IMG/VR virus record: IMGVR_UViG_3300027969_000087
Coordinates: 1-64,000 of that record
Length of the DNA stretch: 64,000 nucleotides
Source: a virus
Reading direction: 5' to 3' (one strand)
Shown: one piece after another, positions 6,408 through 13,678 of the stretch
Layout of the letters: each line of letters starts with the position of its first letter
How positions within the stretch are numbered: position 1 is the first letter of the stretch
Program-made: the position numbers and the translations under genes
The notes under the pieces: model-generated
What the model was told of the DNA's origin: nothing
The model's database searches: none
Seen by the model: the letters and a program-made list of their open reading frames with translations, nothing else

Positions 6408-6596
6408 CATTCCCTAGGTTAGCTGCGGCTCAACCGACAGGATAATAACTAACAAGCAAACATGTATGTATTGTTGCGTGGAAGGCCTAGAGAACGTAAT
6501 AAGTCCACCGAACCAGGCTTCGAAAGCTGTCATAGGGGTAAGGTGCGTTGAATCCTTCTCCATTTTCCGCTGCATTCGGGAGTAGTTAGTTATTTA
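6408..6596 (+). ncRNA. Leader RNA with long-range closing stem
   Basis: A gene-free stretch of about 190 nt in which AATAACTAAC (6444-6453) pairs perfectly with GTTAGTTATT (6585-6594), enclosing 131 nt with further local helices, for example GCTT-CGA-AAGC near 6519-6529 and AAGG/CCTT around 6540. The closing stem ends three bases before a strong intrinsic terminator. This order (closed domain, terminator, ribosome binding site) is that of a transcriptional riboswitch or attenuator ahead of the gene at 6667 and the CobS/CobT-like pair. No known aptamer consensus was found in it. Confidence 0.5.
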
Positions 6597-6641
6597 GTCT
6601 CGCTGATGATTGCTGGGAAGCAAGCATAGCGGGACTTTTTT
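6597..6641 (+). terminator. Strong intrinsic terminator
   Basis: GTCTCGCT (6597-6604) pairs with AGCGGGAC (6628-6635), with an inner TTGCT/AGCAA stem closed by GGGA, followed by TTTTTT (6636-6641). It is the most canonical rho-independent terminator of the rightward block and stands only 26 bases before the next start, so read-through control is likely. Confidence 0.9.
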
Positions 6642-6666
6642 GTATCTAATCAATCAAGGAGGAAGT

Positions 6667-6885
6667 ATGCAAGACCTCGATCGCACGCCACATGAACCTC
6701 CATCAGAGGAAGATATCAATGCTCTGGTGGAATTCTCTGCGGCGTTTATAGATCAAGCAGATTGCGATGGTAATCTGTTTGATGCAATTACGAACTGGTC
6801 TCCTGAACGTACGGTTGTCTATCAACAGGCATTCCTTATGTTCAATGCGATCAGCAATCCAGAAGCCTTTGGCTTCCAAGAGTAA
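6667..6885 (+). CDS. Small acidic hypothetical protein
   Basis: 72 residues, acidic and helical, from the ATG preceded by AAGGAGGAAGT; the in-frame ATG at 6610 is inside the terminator. It is the first gene after the structured leader and precedes the AAA ATPase gene. A 7-bp hairpin (6899-6917, CTCACAC/GTGTGAG) follows the stop. Not recognised. Confidence 0.7.
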   Translation: MQDLDRTPHEPPSEEDINALVEFSAAFIDQADCDGNLFDAITNWSPERTVVYQQAFLMFNAISNPEAFGFQE

Positions 6886-6948
6886 GACAAAGTAACACCT
6901 CACACAAAGAGTGTGAGTCAACCCAGTATAGAGAGAAGGCAATACATT

Positions 6949-8394
6949 ATGGCAATTTCCGTTTTCACCGAGTCTTATGATTCTACGATGGACAACCACC
7001 GTCGACAAGTAATGCTCGTGCCGATTGACGGTACCGTTCGCGTCTACTCACGCGTCACCGATGGTGCTAAGGGTCCACACAACAAGTGGATCGAGACCAA
7101 CGTTGACGACTTGGCTAATGAACTTCATGAGAATGAAGTACTGACTGCTGAGCCAGTGGGTGTACAAGTTACAGTTGCTGACGAACGTTCTATCCGTGAG
7201 CTTGGTTACTCACCAGTTCTCGGTACCAAGTCAGTTGCTGCACACGGTAAAGCCGAAGCAGTGTCCGACGTAAACAACTCTGCCGCCCGTATCTTTGAAC
7301 TCTACGAATCTATCATCAACAATGATGATTCATTGGTAGATCTTATCATCGATCGTCGCAAGGAGTCGTCAGTGTTCACTCCACCAGTTGCCGCCCAGCC
7401 AGCATCTATCGTTGAGACAACGACAATCGCTGCTACTGAGCAGTTCGAAGCTCCCAAGCTTCAGGTGGCACTTGCATCTGTTCCACGCAAGGAACTTGAC
7501 GAGCGTTACGTTCACCGCAACGTGTTGGGCGACACAGTCGAAGACTACAAAGCCTACGACGATGCTCGTGCCAATCACGTCAACGTGTTGATCTATGGTC
7601 CTACCGGTCCTGGTAAGACTACATCAATCGAAGCGTGGTGCGCTTCTCGTGGCCTACGCTTGGCTCAAGTATCAGGTAATGCTGCGCTTGAACCAGGTCA
7701 CCTGTTCGGTCGTCTTGTACCAGACGGTAAGGGCGGCTTTGCATGGGTCGACGGTCCTGTCACGGACGTTGTTCGCAACGGCGGTGTTCTTAACCTTGAT
7801 GAGGTCAACTTCATCTCACCTAAGATCTACACTGTTCTGTACCCATTGTTGACTAGCCAGCGTATGATTACGCTGCTTGATCATCACGGCGAAGTTATTG
7901 AGGCTCATCCAGACCTCACTATCTTTGCTACGATGAATCCTGATTACATTGGTACTCAGGGTCTCAACCATGCATTCAAGAACCGTTTCGATCTACAGAT
8001 CCCTTGGGATTACGATGACAAGGTCGAGTCCAAGCTAGTCAAGTCCAAGAATCTATTGGTACTTGCCAAGCAGTTGCGTGCAGAAGCAGCCAAGGGTCTA
8101 TACGAGACACCTATCTCAACCAACATGTTGATTGAGTTTGGTGGTTTCGTTGACCGTCTTGGTTACGAGTTCGCTGTCGAGAACTTCATTGCTCACTTTG
8201 CAAATGAAGAGCAGCCATCAGTTCGCCTCGTGTTCCAAACTCACGAGCACAATCTGAAGCCTGACTTCGGCATCGAAGTTGTGGTCAAGGAAACAAAGGT
8301 TGAAGAGCCTTTCATCCCAGGTCAAGTGATCCCAGATCCAACACCTACCGCAACCAACAGCACAGTCACTAATCCAGTGATTGTCAATATCTAA
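6949..8394 (+). CDS. MoxR/CobS-like AAA+ ATPase
   Basis: 481 residues. An N-terminal region of about 190 residues without recognised motifs is followed by an AAA+ core: Walker A GPTGPGKTT near 217, Walker B LNLDEVNF (DE near 284) and sensor-1 ATMNPDY near 327. This matches the MoxR/CobS group, ATPases that work with a von Willebrand A (vWA) partner; CobS powers cobalt insertion in aerobic cobalamin synthesis. The ATG at 6949 follows GAGAGAAGG; an upstream in-frame ATG at 6913 is less likely. The gene is followed by its probable vWA partner. In phages the real role of such pairs is unsettled; a chaperone-like remodelling role is as plausible as metal chelation. Confidence 0.85.
   Translation: MAISVFTESYDSTMDNHRRQVMLVPIDGTVRVYSRVTDGAKGPHNKWIETNVDDLANELHENEVLTAEPVGVQVTVADERSIRELGYSPVLGTKSVAAHGKAEAVSDVNNSAARIFELYESIINNDDSLVDLIIDRRKESSVFTPPVAAQPASIVETTTIAATEQFEAPKLQVALASVPRKELDERYVHRNVLGDTVEDYKAYDDARANHVNVLIYGPTGPGKTTSIEAWCASRGLRLAQVSGNAALEPGHLFGRLVPDGKGGFAWVDGPVTDVVRNGGVLNLDEVNFISPKIYTVLYPLLTSQRMITLLDHHGEVIEAHPDLTIFATMNPDYIGTQGLNHAFKNRFDLQIPWDYDDKVESKLVKSKNLLVLAKQLRAEAAKGLYETPISTNMLIEFGGFVDRLGYEFAVENFIAHFANEEQPSVRLVFQTHEHNLKPDFGIEVVVKETKVEEPFIPGQVIPDPTPTATNSTVTNPVIVNI
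7265..7277 (+). repeat. 13-bp motif copy 4
   Basis: CCGACGTAAACAA inside the AAA ATPase gene, encoding part of Ser-Asp-Val-Asn-Asn. Confidence 0.7.
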
Positions 8395-8410
8395 CTACAT
8401 CCGTAGTTAG
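8391..8410 (+). other. Hairpin between ATPase and vWA genes
   Basis: CTAACTAC (8391-8398) pairs perfectly with GTAGTTAG (8403-8410), loop ATCC. It overlaps the ATPase stop codon and ends just before the AGAGGAGG ribosome binding site of the vWA gene. It has no T-run, so it more likely tunes message stability or relative expression than terminates. Confidence 0.5.
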
Positions 8411-8430
8411 TAAAGAGAGGAGGCAATACC

Positions 8431-10380
8431 GTGTATCAAGATGAGCTAACTAGTCAATCTTATTACGGTTCATCAGTTCAGACTGATGAAGATGCACAAG
8501 AGCTAGCTGTTCGCTTAGGCTCGTTGTGCCGCGTGTATGAACAAACTGACCGTGTGCTTACTGGTGATCCAGTACAAGTTCACGTAGTCAATGGTGGTCC
8601 TGCACCGGCATGGTCTGACGGCTCAGACATTTACATCAACAAGGAAGAGATCGAACAGTTTGATCTTGACGAGTTGGTGCAGATCAATGGCCTCAACTAT
8701 CACGAGCTAGCCCACCATCTGTATACTCCCCGCAAGGGTACTACACTGATGCAATGGGTCATGGAGCAGACAGCTATTGACCCGCTGTACATGATGGCAG
8801 TCAATGTTCTAGAAGATCAGCGCATTGAGACATTGTTCACCGCACGTTATCCCGCTATCGTACCCTATCTAACCAAGACAGTGGTTCGCTGGTTGGCTGA
8901 CAGCCCAGATAAAGTATCGTCGAACTACCTAGCAATTCGTGGTCGTCAATACCTACCTCTGGACTTACGTATTGGATTCCGTGACATGTTCTTCATGCCG
9001 GAATTAATACCAGTCATTGCAGATATCGTAGATGAGTATCGTACGCTGCACTTTCCTAAGCAATACGCAGATGCACAACGGTTGATTCAGCGCTTCAAGG
9101 AGGAAGTGTTGGATAAACTAGAGCTGCCACCGGAGCAAGCACCAGACGGTGGTCCATCAGGCTGTGGTAAGCGCAACCCTGTTAGTAAGGGTAGGCCAGA
9201 AGCGGGCAAGGCTCAAGAGCGTGACTCAGAGCGTGCTAAGGGACAAGGTAATCCTGAACCGGAATACACACCTAAGCCACCTGAAGATAAGCAGCCAAGC
9301 AATGACAAGGGTGACAGTGACGACGAGTCCAACGTAAACAACGTCGGTCGTGGTCCTGGCTCTCCTGGTAATGATGGTTCATACGTTCCACCAACTACAG
9401 TTGATGAAGCACTAGCCCTGCGTGAGACCGAACAGACCACAAGTCCTGCCGGTGATGCGCATGCTCAAAGCTTGGGCGGTATCCCAGATAACATCTTGGA
9501 TATCATACGTGACATCGAGCAGTCTATTTACAACCGCAAGGACGTACAGGCTGACGTCAAGACCAAGCAACGTGTCATCATTGGCGGTGACGGTAAGCAT
9601 GACGATGGCATCAGGCGTGGCAAATACAGTACAGTAGCTGTCCCAAATGAAGTACTCGTTGTTGCTCGTCGCTTTGCCCGTGAGCTTGAGAAGCTCAAGC
9701 AAGACTGTGAGCCCAACTGGGAGCGTGAGCAATCAGCTGGGCGTCTCAACGTACAGCGCGTGATATCAGGGGCTGACCTTGATAAAGTGTTCGATCGTTG
9801 GGACGATGGAGTGGATGGCACAGACATTGAGACTGTCATGTTAGTTGACAGGTCCGGGTCTATGGGCAGCAACAATAACGACATGCGTGCTTCTGAAGCA
9901 TCATGGGTTATCAAGCGCTCAATGGAGCAGATCAAAGCTCCAGTGACTATCTATGCGTTTGACGGTCAAGCTGAGCTTGTTGCGTCTCGTGATGACAAGG
10001 TTGACAAGCTCAACCTACCATTCATCTATGGCAGTGGTGGTACTGATCCAAAGACTGCGCTTGTTGCTACCGAACGTCTGTTCAGGTCCAGCAAGCACAA
10101 GACCAAGATCATGTTCCTCGTCACTGACGGTGAGTTTAGTCACTACGAGAATGACGACATTGTCAAGCGTCTCAATGCTATGGGAGTTGTTACAGTTATG
10201 ATTCTCATTGCTGACCCGTACAGCTTGCAATCAATCACTGATCGGTATGCTCAATACCATGAGGGTGAGGACATGTGGCACGAGTGCTCTATCCACGGCT
10301 CCGTGACCACCGCTGCTGACCTTATTCCGTTCGCTAAGCAGGTTGTGACAAGCACAATCAAGAAAGCACTCAATCGATAA
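8431..10380 (+). CDS. CobT-like vWA-domain protein
   Basis: 649 residues, GTG start preceded by AGAGGAGG. The N-terminal domain holds HELAH at 91-95, an HExxH zinc-site signature also seen in CobT-type proteins. A low-complexity Pro/Gly/Glu-rich linker (about 225-330) follows, then a helical stretch and a C-terminal vWA domain with the MIDAS motif DRSGS (473-477), GGTDP near 536 and VTDG near 565. This is the build of CobT, the vWA partner of CobS. Direct adjacency to the ATPase supports a two-component chelatase- or remodelling-like machine. No CobN-like large subunit is seen in the window. Confidence 0.8.
   Translation: MYQDELTSQSYYGSSVQTDEDAQELAVRLGSLCRVYEQTDRVLTGDPVQVHVVNGGPAPAWSDGSDIYINKEEIEQFDLDELVQINGLNYHELAHHLYTPRKGTTLMQWVMEQTAIDPLYMMAVNVLEDQRIETLFTARYPAIVPYLTKTVVRWLADSPDKVSSNYLAIRGRQYLPLDLRIGFRDMFFMPELIPVIADIVDEYRTLHFPKQYADAQRLIQRFKEEVLDKLELPPEQAPDGGPSGCGKRNPVSKGRPEAGKAQERDSERAKGQGNPEPEYTPKPPEDKQPSNDKGDSDDESNVNNVGRGPGSPGNDGSYVPPTTVDEALALRETEQTTSPAGDAHAQSLGGIPDNILDIIRDIEQSIYNRKDVQADVKTKQRVIIGGDGKHDDGIRRGKYSTVAVPNEVLVVARRFARELEKLKQDCEPNWEREQSAGRLNVQRVISGADLDKVFDRWDDGVDGTDIETVMLVDRSGSMGSNNNDMRASEASWVIKRSMEQIKAPVTIYAFDGQAELVASRDDKVDKLNLPFIYGSGGTDPKTALVATERLFRSSKHKTKIMFLVTDGEFSHYENDDIVKRLNAMGVVTVMILIADPYSLQSITDRYAQYHEGEDMWHECSIHGSVTTAADLIPFAKQVVTSTIKKALNR
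9329..9341 (+). repeat. 13-bp motif copy 5
   Basis: CCAACGTAAACAA inside the vWA gene linker, encoding part of Ser-Asn-Val-Asn-Asn. Confidence 0.7.
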
Positions 10381-10390
10381 TACAAATGTC

Positions 10391-10416
10391 GGGCGGGCGT
10401 GTAACAGCGCCCGTCC
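10391..10416 (+). terminator. GC-rich hairpin after vWA gene
   Basis: GGGCGGGCGT (10391-10400) pairs with GCGCCCGTCC (10407-10416), 10 bp with two G-T pairs and a 6-base loop, 10 bases after the stop codon. Instead of a T-run the 13-bp motif overlaps its last bases. It may be an attenuator. Confidence 0.5.
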
Positions 10417-10427
10417 AACATAAACAA
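10415..10427 (+). repeat. 13-bp motif copy 6
   Basis: CCAACATAAACAA, directly after a GC-rich hairpin and 15 bases before the next start. It can also form the loop of GTCC/GGAC. Confidence 0.8.
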
Positions 10428-10442
10428 GGACAAGGAGACAAT

Positions 10443-11150
10443 ATGAATCGCACAGGCGTTAGAGGCTATGACACAGCCAACGCATGGTTGCAAGGTGGTA
10501 GGTCTAAGTCAAAAAACGAGCGCAGTCTATATGAGACTGGTGTTCGTCTAATACGAGACTCACCTACAGAAATTAGCGTAATACTTAAGCATTGGGGTAA
10601 TAGTAGGTACACTCATCTAGTTACTTACCGTTCTGATGGCACTACAGTTATACACCCAGGTTGGAAGTGGCAGAGTATACGCAGGATTATTACCGAGTAT
10701 GTTCCTAACCTTACAATGGTAATTCGTAAGGGACAACTAGTAATAAGCTTACCGACTGATGGTATGACACCGCCTAAAATTAGTAAGTGTCGTACATGTA
10801 GCGGTATAGGTACTAAGCCAAAGGAATGCTATGGTCCAGGGTATCGTTGCTGGGATGATGACTGCGAGCAGTTTGCAGCGACAAAACCAATGAGGGAGAA
10901 AGCCTGGCGCCTTCCATGGGGCGTGCCTGAAAGGAATGAGCTAGAGCAACTTATTCGCCTAGAAGAACACAAGCATGCTACTTGTAAGCATGGCTCTACT
11001 GTGGCGCATAAACTCTATAACGATCGCTATGACTGCTTCAGGTGTCGTACAACAGGCAAGGTTGACTACGGTAGTAAGCAACGTGGTCGTGTATGGGACA
11101 ATCGATCACCCATTGGTATCGATGCCAATGGGCATTACATAGAAGTATAA
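10443..11150 (+). CDS. Hypothetical protein with zinc-finger-like cysteines
   Basis: 235 residues from the ATG preceded by AAGGAGACAAT. The C-terminal half carries CRTCSG, then CYGPGYRC...C, and later CKH...C..CRTTG sets resembling DnaJ-type or zinc-ribbon metal sites. The N-terminal half is beta-rich and without known motifs. It lies right after the vWA gene behind a hairpin, so it may share its transcript. Function unknown; RNA or DNA binding is a guess. Confidence 0.7.
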   Translation: MNRTGVRGYDTANAWLQGGRSKSKNERSLYETGVRLIRDSPTEISVILKHWGNSRYTHLVTYRSDGTTVIHPGWKWQSIRRIITEYVPNLTMVIRKGQLVISLPTDGMTPPKISKCRTCSGIGTKPKECYGPGYRCWDDDCEQFAATKPMREKAWRLPWGVPERNELEQLIRLEEHKHATCKHGSTVAHKLYNDRYDCFRCRTTGKVDYGSKQRGRVWDNRSPIGIDANGHYIEV

Positions 11151-11159
11151 GGAGGAACT

Positions 11160-11354
11160 ATGTACGTTATTACAGATCTAAATAGCGACTCAGCAATTGG
11201 GCCGTTCGAAATGTACGAAGATGCCATTAGCTTTATTGCTAAGGTAGACGAAATGTCATACTTAAATGAATCAGGTCTAGAAGTTCTAGACGTAAGTACC
11301 CCAGAAGATTGGCTCCTTGAAAACATGGACTCAATTCTTATGGCTAACTGCTAG
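11160..11354 (+). CDS. Small acidic hypothetical protein
   Basis: 64 residues, acidic, with an ideal AAGGAGG ribosome binding site four bases before the ATG. Its N-terminus (MYVITDLNSDSAIGPFEMYE) resembles small phage proteins with a single alpha/beta unit, but no family can be assigned. Confidence 0.7.
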   Translation: MYVITDLNSDSAIGPFEMYEDAISFIAKVDEMSYLNESGLEVLDVSTPEDWLLENMDSILMANC

Positions 11355-11362
11355 GAGGAATA

Positions 11363-11845
11363 ATGGATACAGAAGAGAACGTACGCATACATTCGGATAT
11401 TGATTACCGGCGTGAGATTTATCAGTTGGTATACAATACCGTTACTAGTAAGTCATTGGATCTAAATGTTGATATGGTAGGTGACTACCTAAGGATTGCA
11501 AGGATCAGGGACGCTGTTCTGCACACACTATTTAGTAACCCTGAAGATAGGCAGCTATTCTTTGACTGGTTCGATGACAACAAGAGTGAACTCTCAAAGT
11601 TAAATGAAGAATACAAGACATACTATCTATGCTTAATGGTTGGTGCCTTATTTCTTGATGGCAAATCTGAAATTGCATACAACACAGGTAAGTTAGCTAT
11701 TGCGTATGGAGAGGCTAGTGGAGTTTCCTACAATCTTGCTAAGTTAATAGTTGGCGCTATTGACCAGATGGGTAGGGAAACTGCTCTTGAACTATTTACT
11801 AAATCAATGAAAGCACTAACACTGGATAGTACACTCAGTAACTAA
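11363..11845 (+). CDS. Hypothetical helical protein
   Basis: 160 residues, mostly helical and acidic, with a TPR-like look in the second half (pairs of amphipathic helices), though no repeat consensus is clear. AGGAGG precedes the ATG by five bases. Not recognised. Confidence 0.7.
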   Translation: MDTEENVRIHSDIDYRREIYQLVYNTVTSKSLDLNVDMVGDYLRIARIRDAVLHTLFSNPEDRQLFFDWFDDNKSELSKLNEEYKTYYLCLMVGALFLDGKSEIAYNTGKLAIAYGEASGVSYNLAKLIVGAIDQMGRETALELFTKSMKALTLDSTLSN

Positions 11846-11875
11846 TAAAGACCCATAACTAAATATAGGAGGAGC

Positions 11876-12064
11876 ATGGTAAAGTACGTTCAAATCACCG
11901 CTACTTTAGCAATCAGCAATGAGCGTGGTATCGATAATCTTCGAGACCCACGCTTGTGGAACATCACACTGATTGATGAACAAAACGGTGTACTTATATT
12001 TGACGTTGACCTTACGCTCGAAGGCGAGAAATGCTGGGAGCCTAAGATCATCATGTGGGAATAA
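11876..12064 (+). CDS. Small hypothetical protein
   Basis: 62 residues, beta-rich, preceded by AGGAGGAGC. It ends seven bases before a perfect 15-bp terminator and so closes its transcription unit. Not recognised. Confidence 0.65.
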   Translation: MVKYVQITATLAISNERGIDNLRDPRLWNITLIDEQNGVLIFDVDLTLEGEKCWEPKIIMWE

Positions 12065-12070
12065 AGATAA

Positions 12071-12112
12071 GAGGCTCTACACTAAAGCCATTAGTGTAGA
12101 GCCTCTTGTTAG
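12071..12112 (+). terminator. Strong intrinsic terminator
   Basis: GAGGCTCTACACTAA (12071-12085) pairs perfectly with TTAGTGTAGAGCCTC (12091-12105): a 15-bp stem with loop AGCCA, followed by TTGTTAGTT. It directly follows the gene ending at 12064. Confidence 0.9.
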
Positions 12113-12222
12113 TTACGGGAATAACTATTCACCTTGGAGGGGTAATACATTAAGTCTAACTGACATAGTTTATGACTCTCACAAGACAACAGAAATACCT
12201 TATCGTTTGGCAAACAGGTTGC

Positions 12223-12235
12223 CCAACGTAAACAA
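12223..12235 (+). repeat. 13-bp motif copy 7
   Basis: CCAACGTAAACAA, joined directly to the AGGAGG ribosome binding site of the gene at 12246. Confidence 0.8.
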
Positions 12236-12245
12236 AGGAGGCACA

Positions 12246-12362
12246 ATGGAATGTGGTACCGGATGTGGAAATATCATCACAGATGATAACGTATGCACCC
12301 TTGAGTTAGAAGAGAACAATGTATCTATCTGCAACTACTGTTGCTCATGCGAGGAGAAATAA
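12246..12362 (+). CDS. Cys-rich mini-protein
   Basis: 38 residues with seven cysteines (CGTGCG near the start, then CNYCCSC near the end), probably a compact zinc- or disulfide-stabilised peptide. The ATG is chosen from AAAGGAGGCACA; a longer in-frame reading starting at 11973 crosses the terminator and is rejected. Its stop overlaps the next start (TAATG). Confidence 0.6.
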   Translation: MECGTGCGNIITDDNVCTLELEENNVSICNYCCSCEEK

Positions 12363-12571
12363 TGGAACATGAAGAAACTTGGTGGGACATCTTCACAGAT
12401 GTGAACCACATCATGGCTGAACTTGGCTGGACTATTGTCCAGGACGTAATCATCATAGGATTACTCTACAACGTAGTGTTCAAACGAATTATCGTGCCAA
12501 AGCTTAAGCATCAATTACATCAAGAAATAGACAAAGAGCATGGAATTGTCCATGATGAGGAGGATAACTAA
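12362..12571 (+). CDS. Small membrane-associated protein
   Basis: 69 residues with one hydrophobic stretch at about 24-40 (IVQDVIIIGLLYNVVF) flanked by an acidic N-terminus and a basic, His-rich C-terminal part: a likely single-pass membrane protein. GAGGAGAAAT precedes the ATG. It shares single bases with both neighbours (TAATG), so expression is coupled. Function unknown. Confidence 0.65.
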   Translation: MEHEETWWDIFTDVNHIMAELGWTIVQDVIIIGLLYNVVFKRIIVPKLKHQLHQEIDKEHGIVHDEEDN

Positions 12572-12732
12572 TGCAATACGAAATGACACAAATAATTAGC
12601 TACCTAGTAACAGCTGATTCAGCTGACGAAGCTCTGGACAAGTGGAACAACCACCCTAAGACAGCTGTAATCCAATGGCAAGACGGTGACGTTGAGCTAT
12701 TTGATGAACAAGTAGAGCTCAATGGCTACTAA
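12571..12732 (+). CDS. Small hypothetical protein
   Basis: 53 residues, acidic, starting at a TAATG overlap with AGGAGGATAACTA upstream. The pattern ISYLVTADSADEALDKWNNH with a following beta strand resembles small phage proteins of one beta-alpha-beta unit. No family can be assigned. Confidence 0.65.
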   Translation: MQYEMTQIISYLVTADSADEALDKWNNHPKTAVIQWQDGDVELFDEQVELNGY

Positions 12733-12871
12733 ACGTAAGGAAGTCGTATACAAGACTGGCTGGTGTGGTGGTGTTGAAGTTGACAAGGCCCACGACCTAT
12801 GCCCGTATGAGACTACGCAAAAAGGTCTTGTATGCGGTTGCGACTGCCACGAAAATACTGTGGTAGATTAG
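12722..12871 (+). CDS. Small Cys-rich hypothetical protein
   Basis: 49 residues, with GWCGG, DLCPYE and a CGCDCH cluster, so metal binding is likely. It overlaps the previous gene by 11 bases in another frame and has only a weak ribosome binding site, so it probably depends on coupling. It ends eight bases before the hairpin that precedes tRNA-Arg. Confidence 0.55.
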   Translation: MATKRKEVVYKTGWCGGVEVDKAHDLCPYETTQKGLVCGCDCHENTVVD

Positions 12872-12878
12872 GAGGGTG

Positions 12879-12915
12879 TTGGCTAGGGGCTTTGAACTCC
12901 TTTCACCCTAGCCAA
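12879..12915 (+). terminator. Hairpin upstream of tRNA-Arg
   Basis: TTGGCTAGGG (12879-12888) pairs perfectly with CCCTAGCCAA (12906-12915) around a 17-base loop and ends five bases before the tRNA. There is no T-run; a processing or attenuation role is as likely as termination. Confidence 0.5.
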
Positions 12916-12920
12916 TGCCA

Positions 12921-12993
12921 GCCCTCGTAGCTCAGGGGATAGAGCAGCAGGTTTCTACCCTGCGTGCCGCTGGTTCGAATCCAGCCGAGGGTA
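12921..12993 (+). tRNA. tRNA-Arg (anticodon TCT)
   Basis: Complete cloverleaf: acceptor GCCCTCG/CGAGGGT (first pair G-T), D arm GCTC/GAGC, anticodon stem GCAGG/CCTGC with loop TTTCTAC (anticodon TCT, reads AGA/AGG), T arm GCTGG-TTCGAAT-CCAGC, discriminator A. CCA is not encoded. Rare-codon supply for AGA is a likely reason for carriage. Confidence 0.95.
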
Positions 12994-12995
12994 CT

Positions 12996-13022
12996 AATAG
13001 CCGGGGTGTTCCCGGCTATTGT
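12996..13022 (+). terminator. Terminator after tRNA-Arg
   Basis: AATAGCCGGG (12996-13005) pairs perfectly with CCCGGCTATT (13011-13020), loop GTGTT. It starts two bases after the tRNA. A short GTCATAT follows rather than a long T-run. Confidence 0.7.
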
Positions 13023-13037
13023 CATATAGGAGGAACA

Positions 13038-13190
13038 ATGAATGAGAAATGGTTAGATGAGTCTATCTCATGGAGTGCAGAACATCTAGTGGGTATGCAT
13101 TACTTAGCAGATCAAGATGACTGGGAAGAGTTCAAAGACGCTGTGCAAGAGTTTGTACAGCATTACCTGGAGGAACTAAACTATGAATAA
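13038..13190 (+). CDS. Small acidic protein
   Basis: 50 residues, strongly acidic and helical (EEFKDAVQEFVQHYLEELNY at the end). The ATG is preceded by AGGAGGAACA; a longer in-frame reading from 12915 would cross the tRNA and is rejected. It lies directly upstream of, and overlaps by 8 bases, the HicA-like gene, a position where an antitoxin could be, but it has no HicB features. Confidence 0.6.
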   Translation: MNEKWLDESISWSAEHLVGMHYLADQDDWEEFKDAVQEFVQHYLEELNYE

Positions 13191-13482
13191 ACGTAATAGA
13201 AAGAAAAAGATGATCTTTGCTCTAGCAATGATCTCTCCTGATAAAGAGATCCGCCGGGTCGTTCGTGAGTTAGAACGAGCCGGCTTTGTTGTTACTAAGA
13301 AAGGTAACAAGCATGTCAAGATCTTTAACCCTGTTACAGGGCAACAAGCATCTATTCCGTCCACACCAGCTGGCAATGGTCGTCAGCGTCAAAATATGTA
13401 CATGACCCTACGTCAGATAGGCTTTGATGTATCAGAGCTAAAGGGTACCAACCAAAAGAAAAAGGAGCAAGCAAATGGGTAA
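13183..13482 (+). CDS. HicA-like (YcfA family) protein
   Basis: 99 residues. Residues 24-80 match the HicA fold: a helix with VVRELERAGF, the GNKH motif (G41, H44, where the His is catalytic in HicA mRNA interferases), then a strand and IPSTPAG. The very basic N-terminal tail (NKRNRKKKM) is unusual. HicA proteins are RNA-cleaving toxins normally paired with HicB; no HicB-like gene is adjacent, although the acidic 50-residue gene upstream overlaps it. It may be an orphan toxin, an RNA-binding protein or a host-takeover RNase. Confidence 0.7.
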   Translation: MNKRNRKKKMIFALAMISPDKEIRRVVRELERAGFVVTKKGNKHVKIFNPVTGQQASIPSTPAGNGRQRQNMYMTLRQIGFDVSELKGTNQKKKEQANG

Positions 13483-13678
13483 CGCCGGAGAAATAATCAG
13501 CGAGGTAATTAGAGCATCTAATGTTTTAGTGACTAGTGTGTTAGACCTAATTATGAAGGGCGCAGTAGAAGCGTCAGTAACTGATGAGCATGGAGAACGT
13601 CAGATCTCTATCCTTAAGCTTGTCAGCATCATAGATAGTGCCAAAGAAATTATTAATGGGGAGAACAATAATGGTTAA
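13475..13678 (+). CDS. Small hypothetical protein
   Basis: 67 residues, helical with a hydrophobic N-terminal half (IISEVIRASNVLVTSVLDLI). It overlaps the HicA-like gene by 8 bases and the next gene by 8, so all three are co-translated. It does not resemble HicB. Not recognised. Confidence 0.6.
   Translation: MGNAGEIISEVIRASNVLVTSVLDLIMKGAVEASVTDEHGERQISILKLVSIIDSAKEIINGENNNG

Noticed and set aside
7369-10230. Long antisense and out-of-frame reading frames over the ATPase and vWA genes
   Set aside because: They overlap well-supported genes, lack ribosome binding sites and show no recognisable domains.
11973-12362. A long reading frame spanning the terminator at 12071-12112
   Set aside because: It runs through a perfect 15-bp terminator and has no ribosome binding site; only its end (12246-12362) with AGGAGG is taken as a gene.
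12915-13037. An in-frame extension of the 50-residue gene across tRNA-Arg
   Set aside because: It would translate the tRNA and a terminator; the ATG at 13038 has a strong ribosome binding site.
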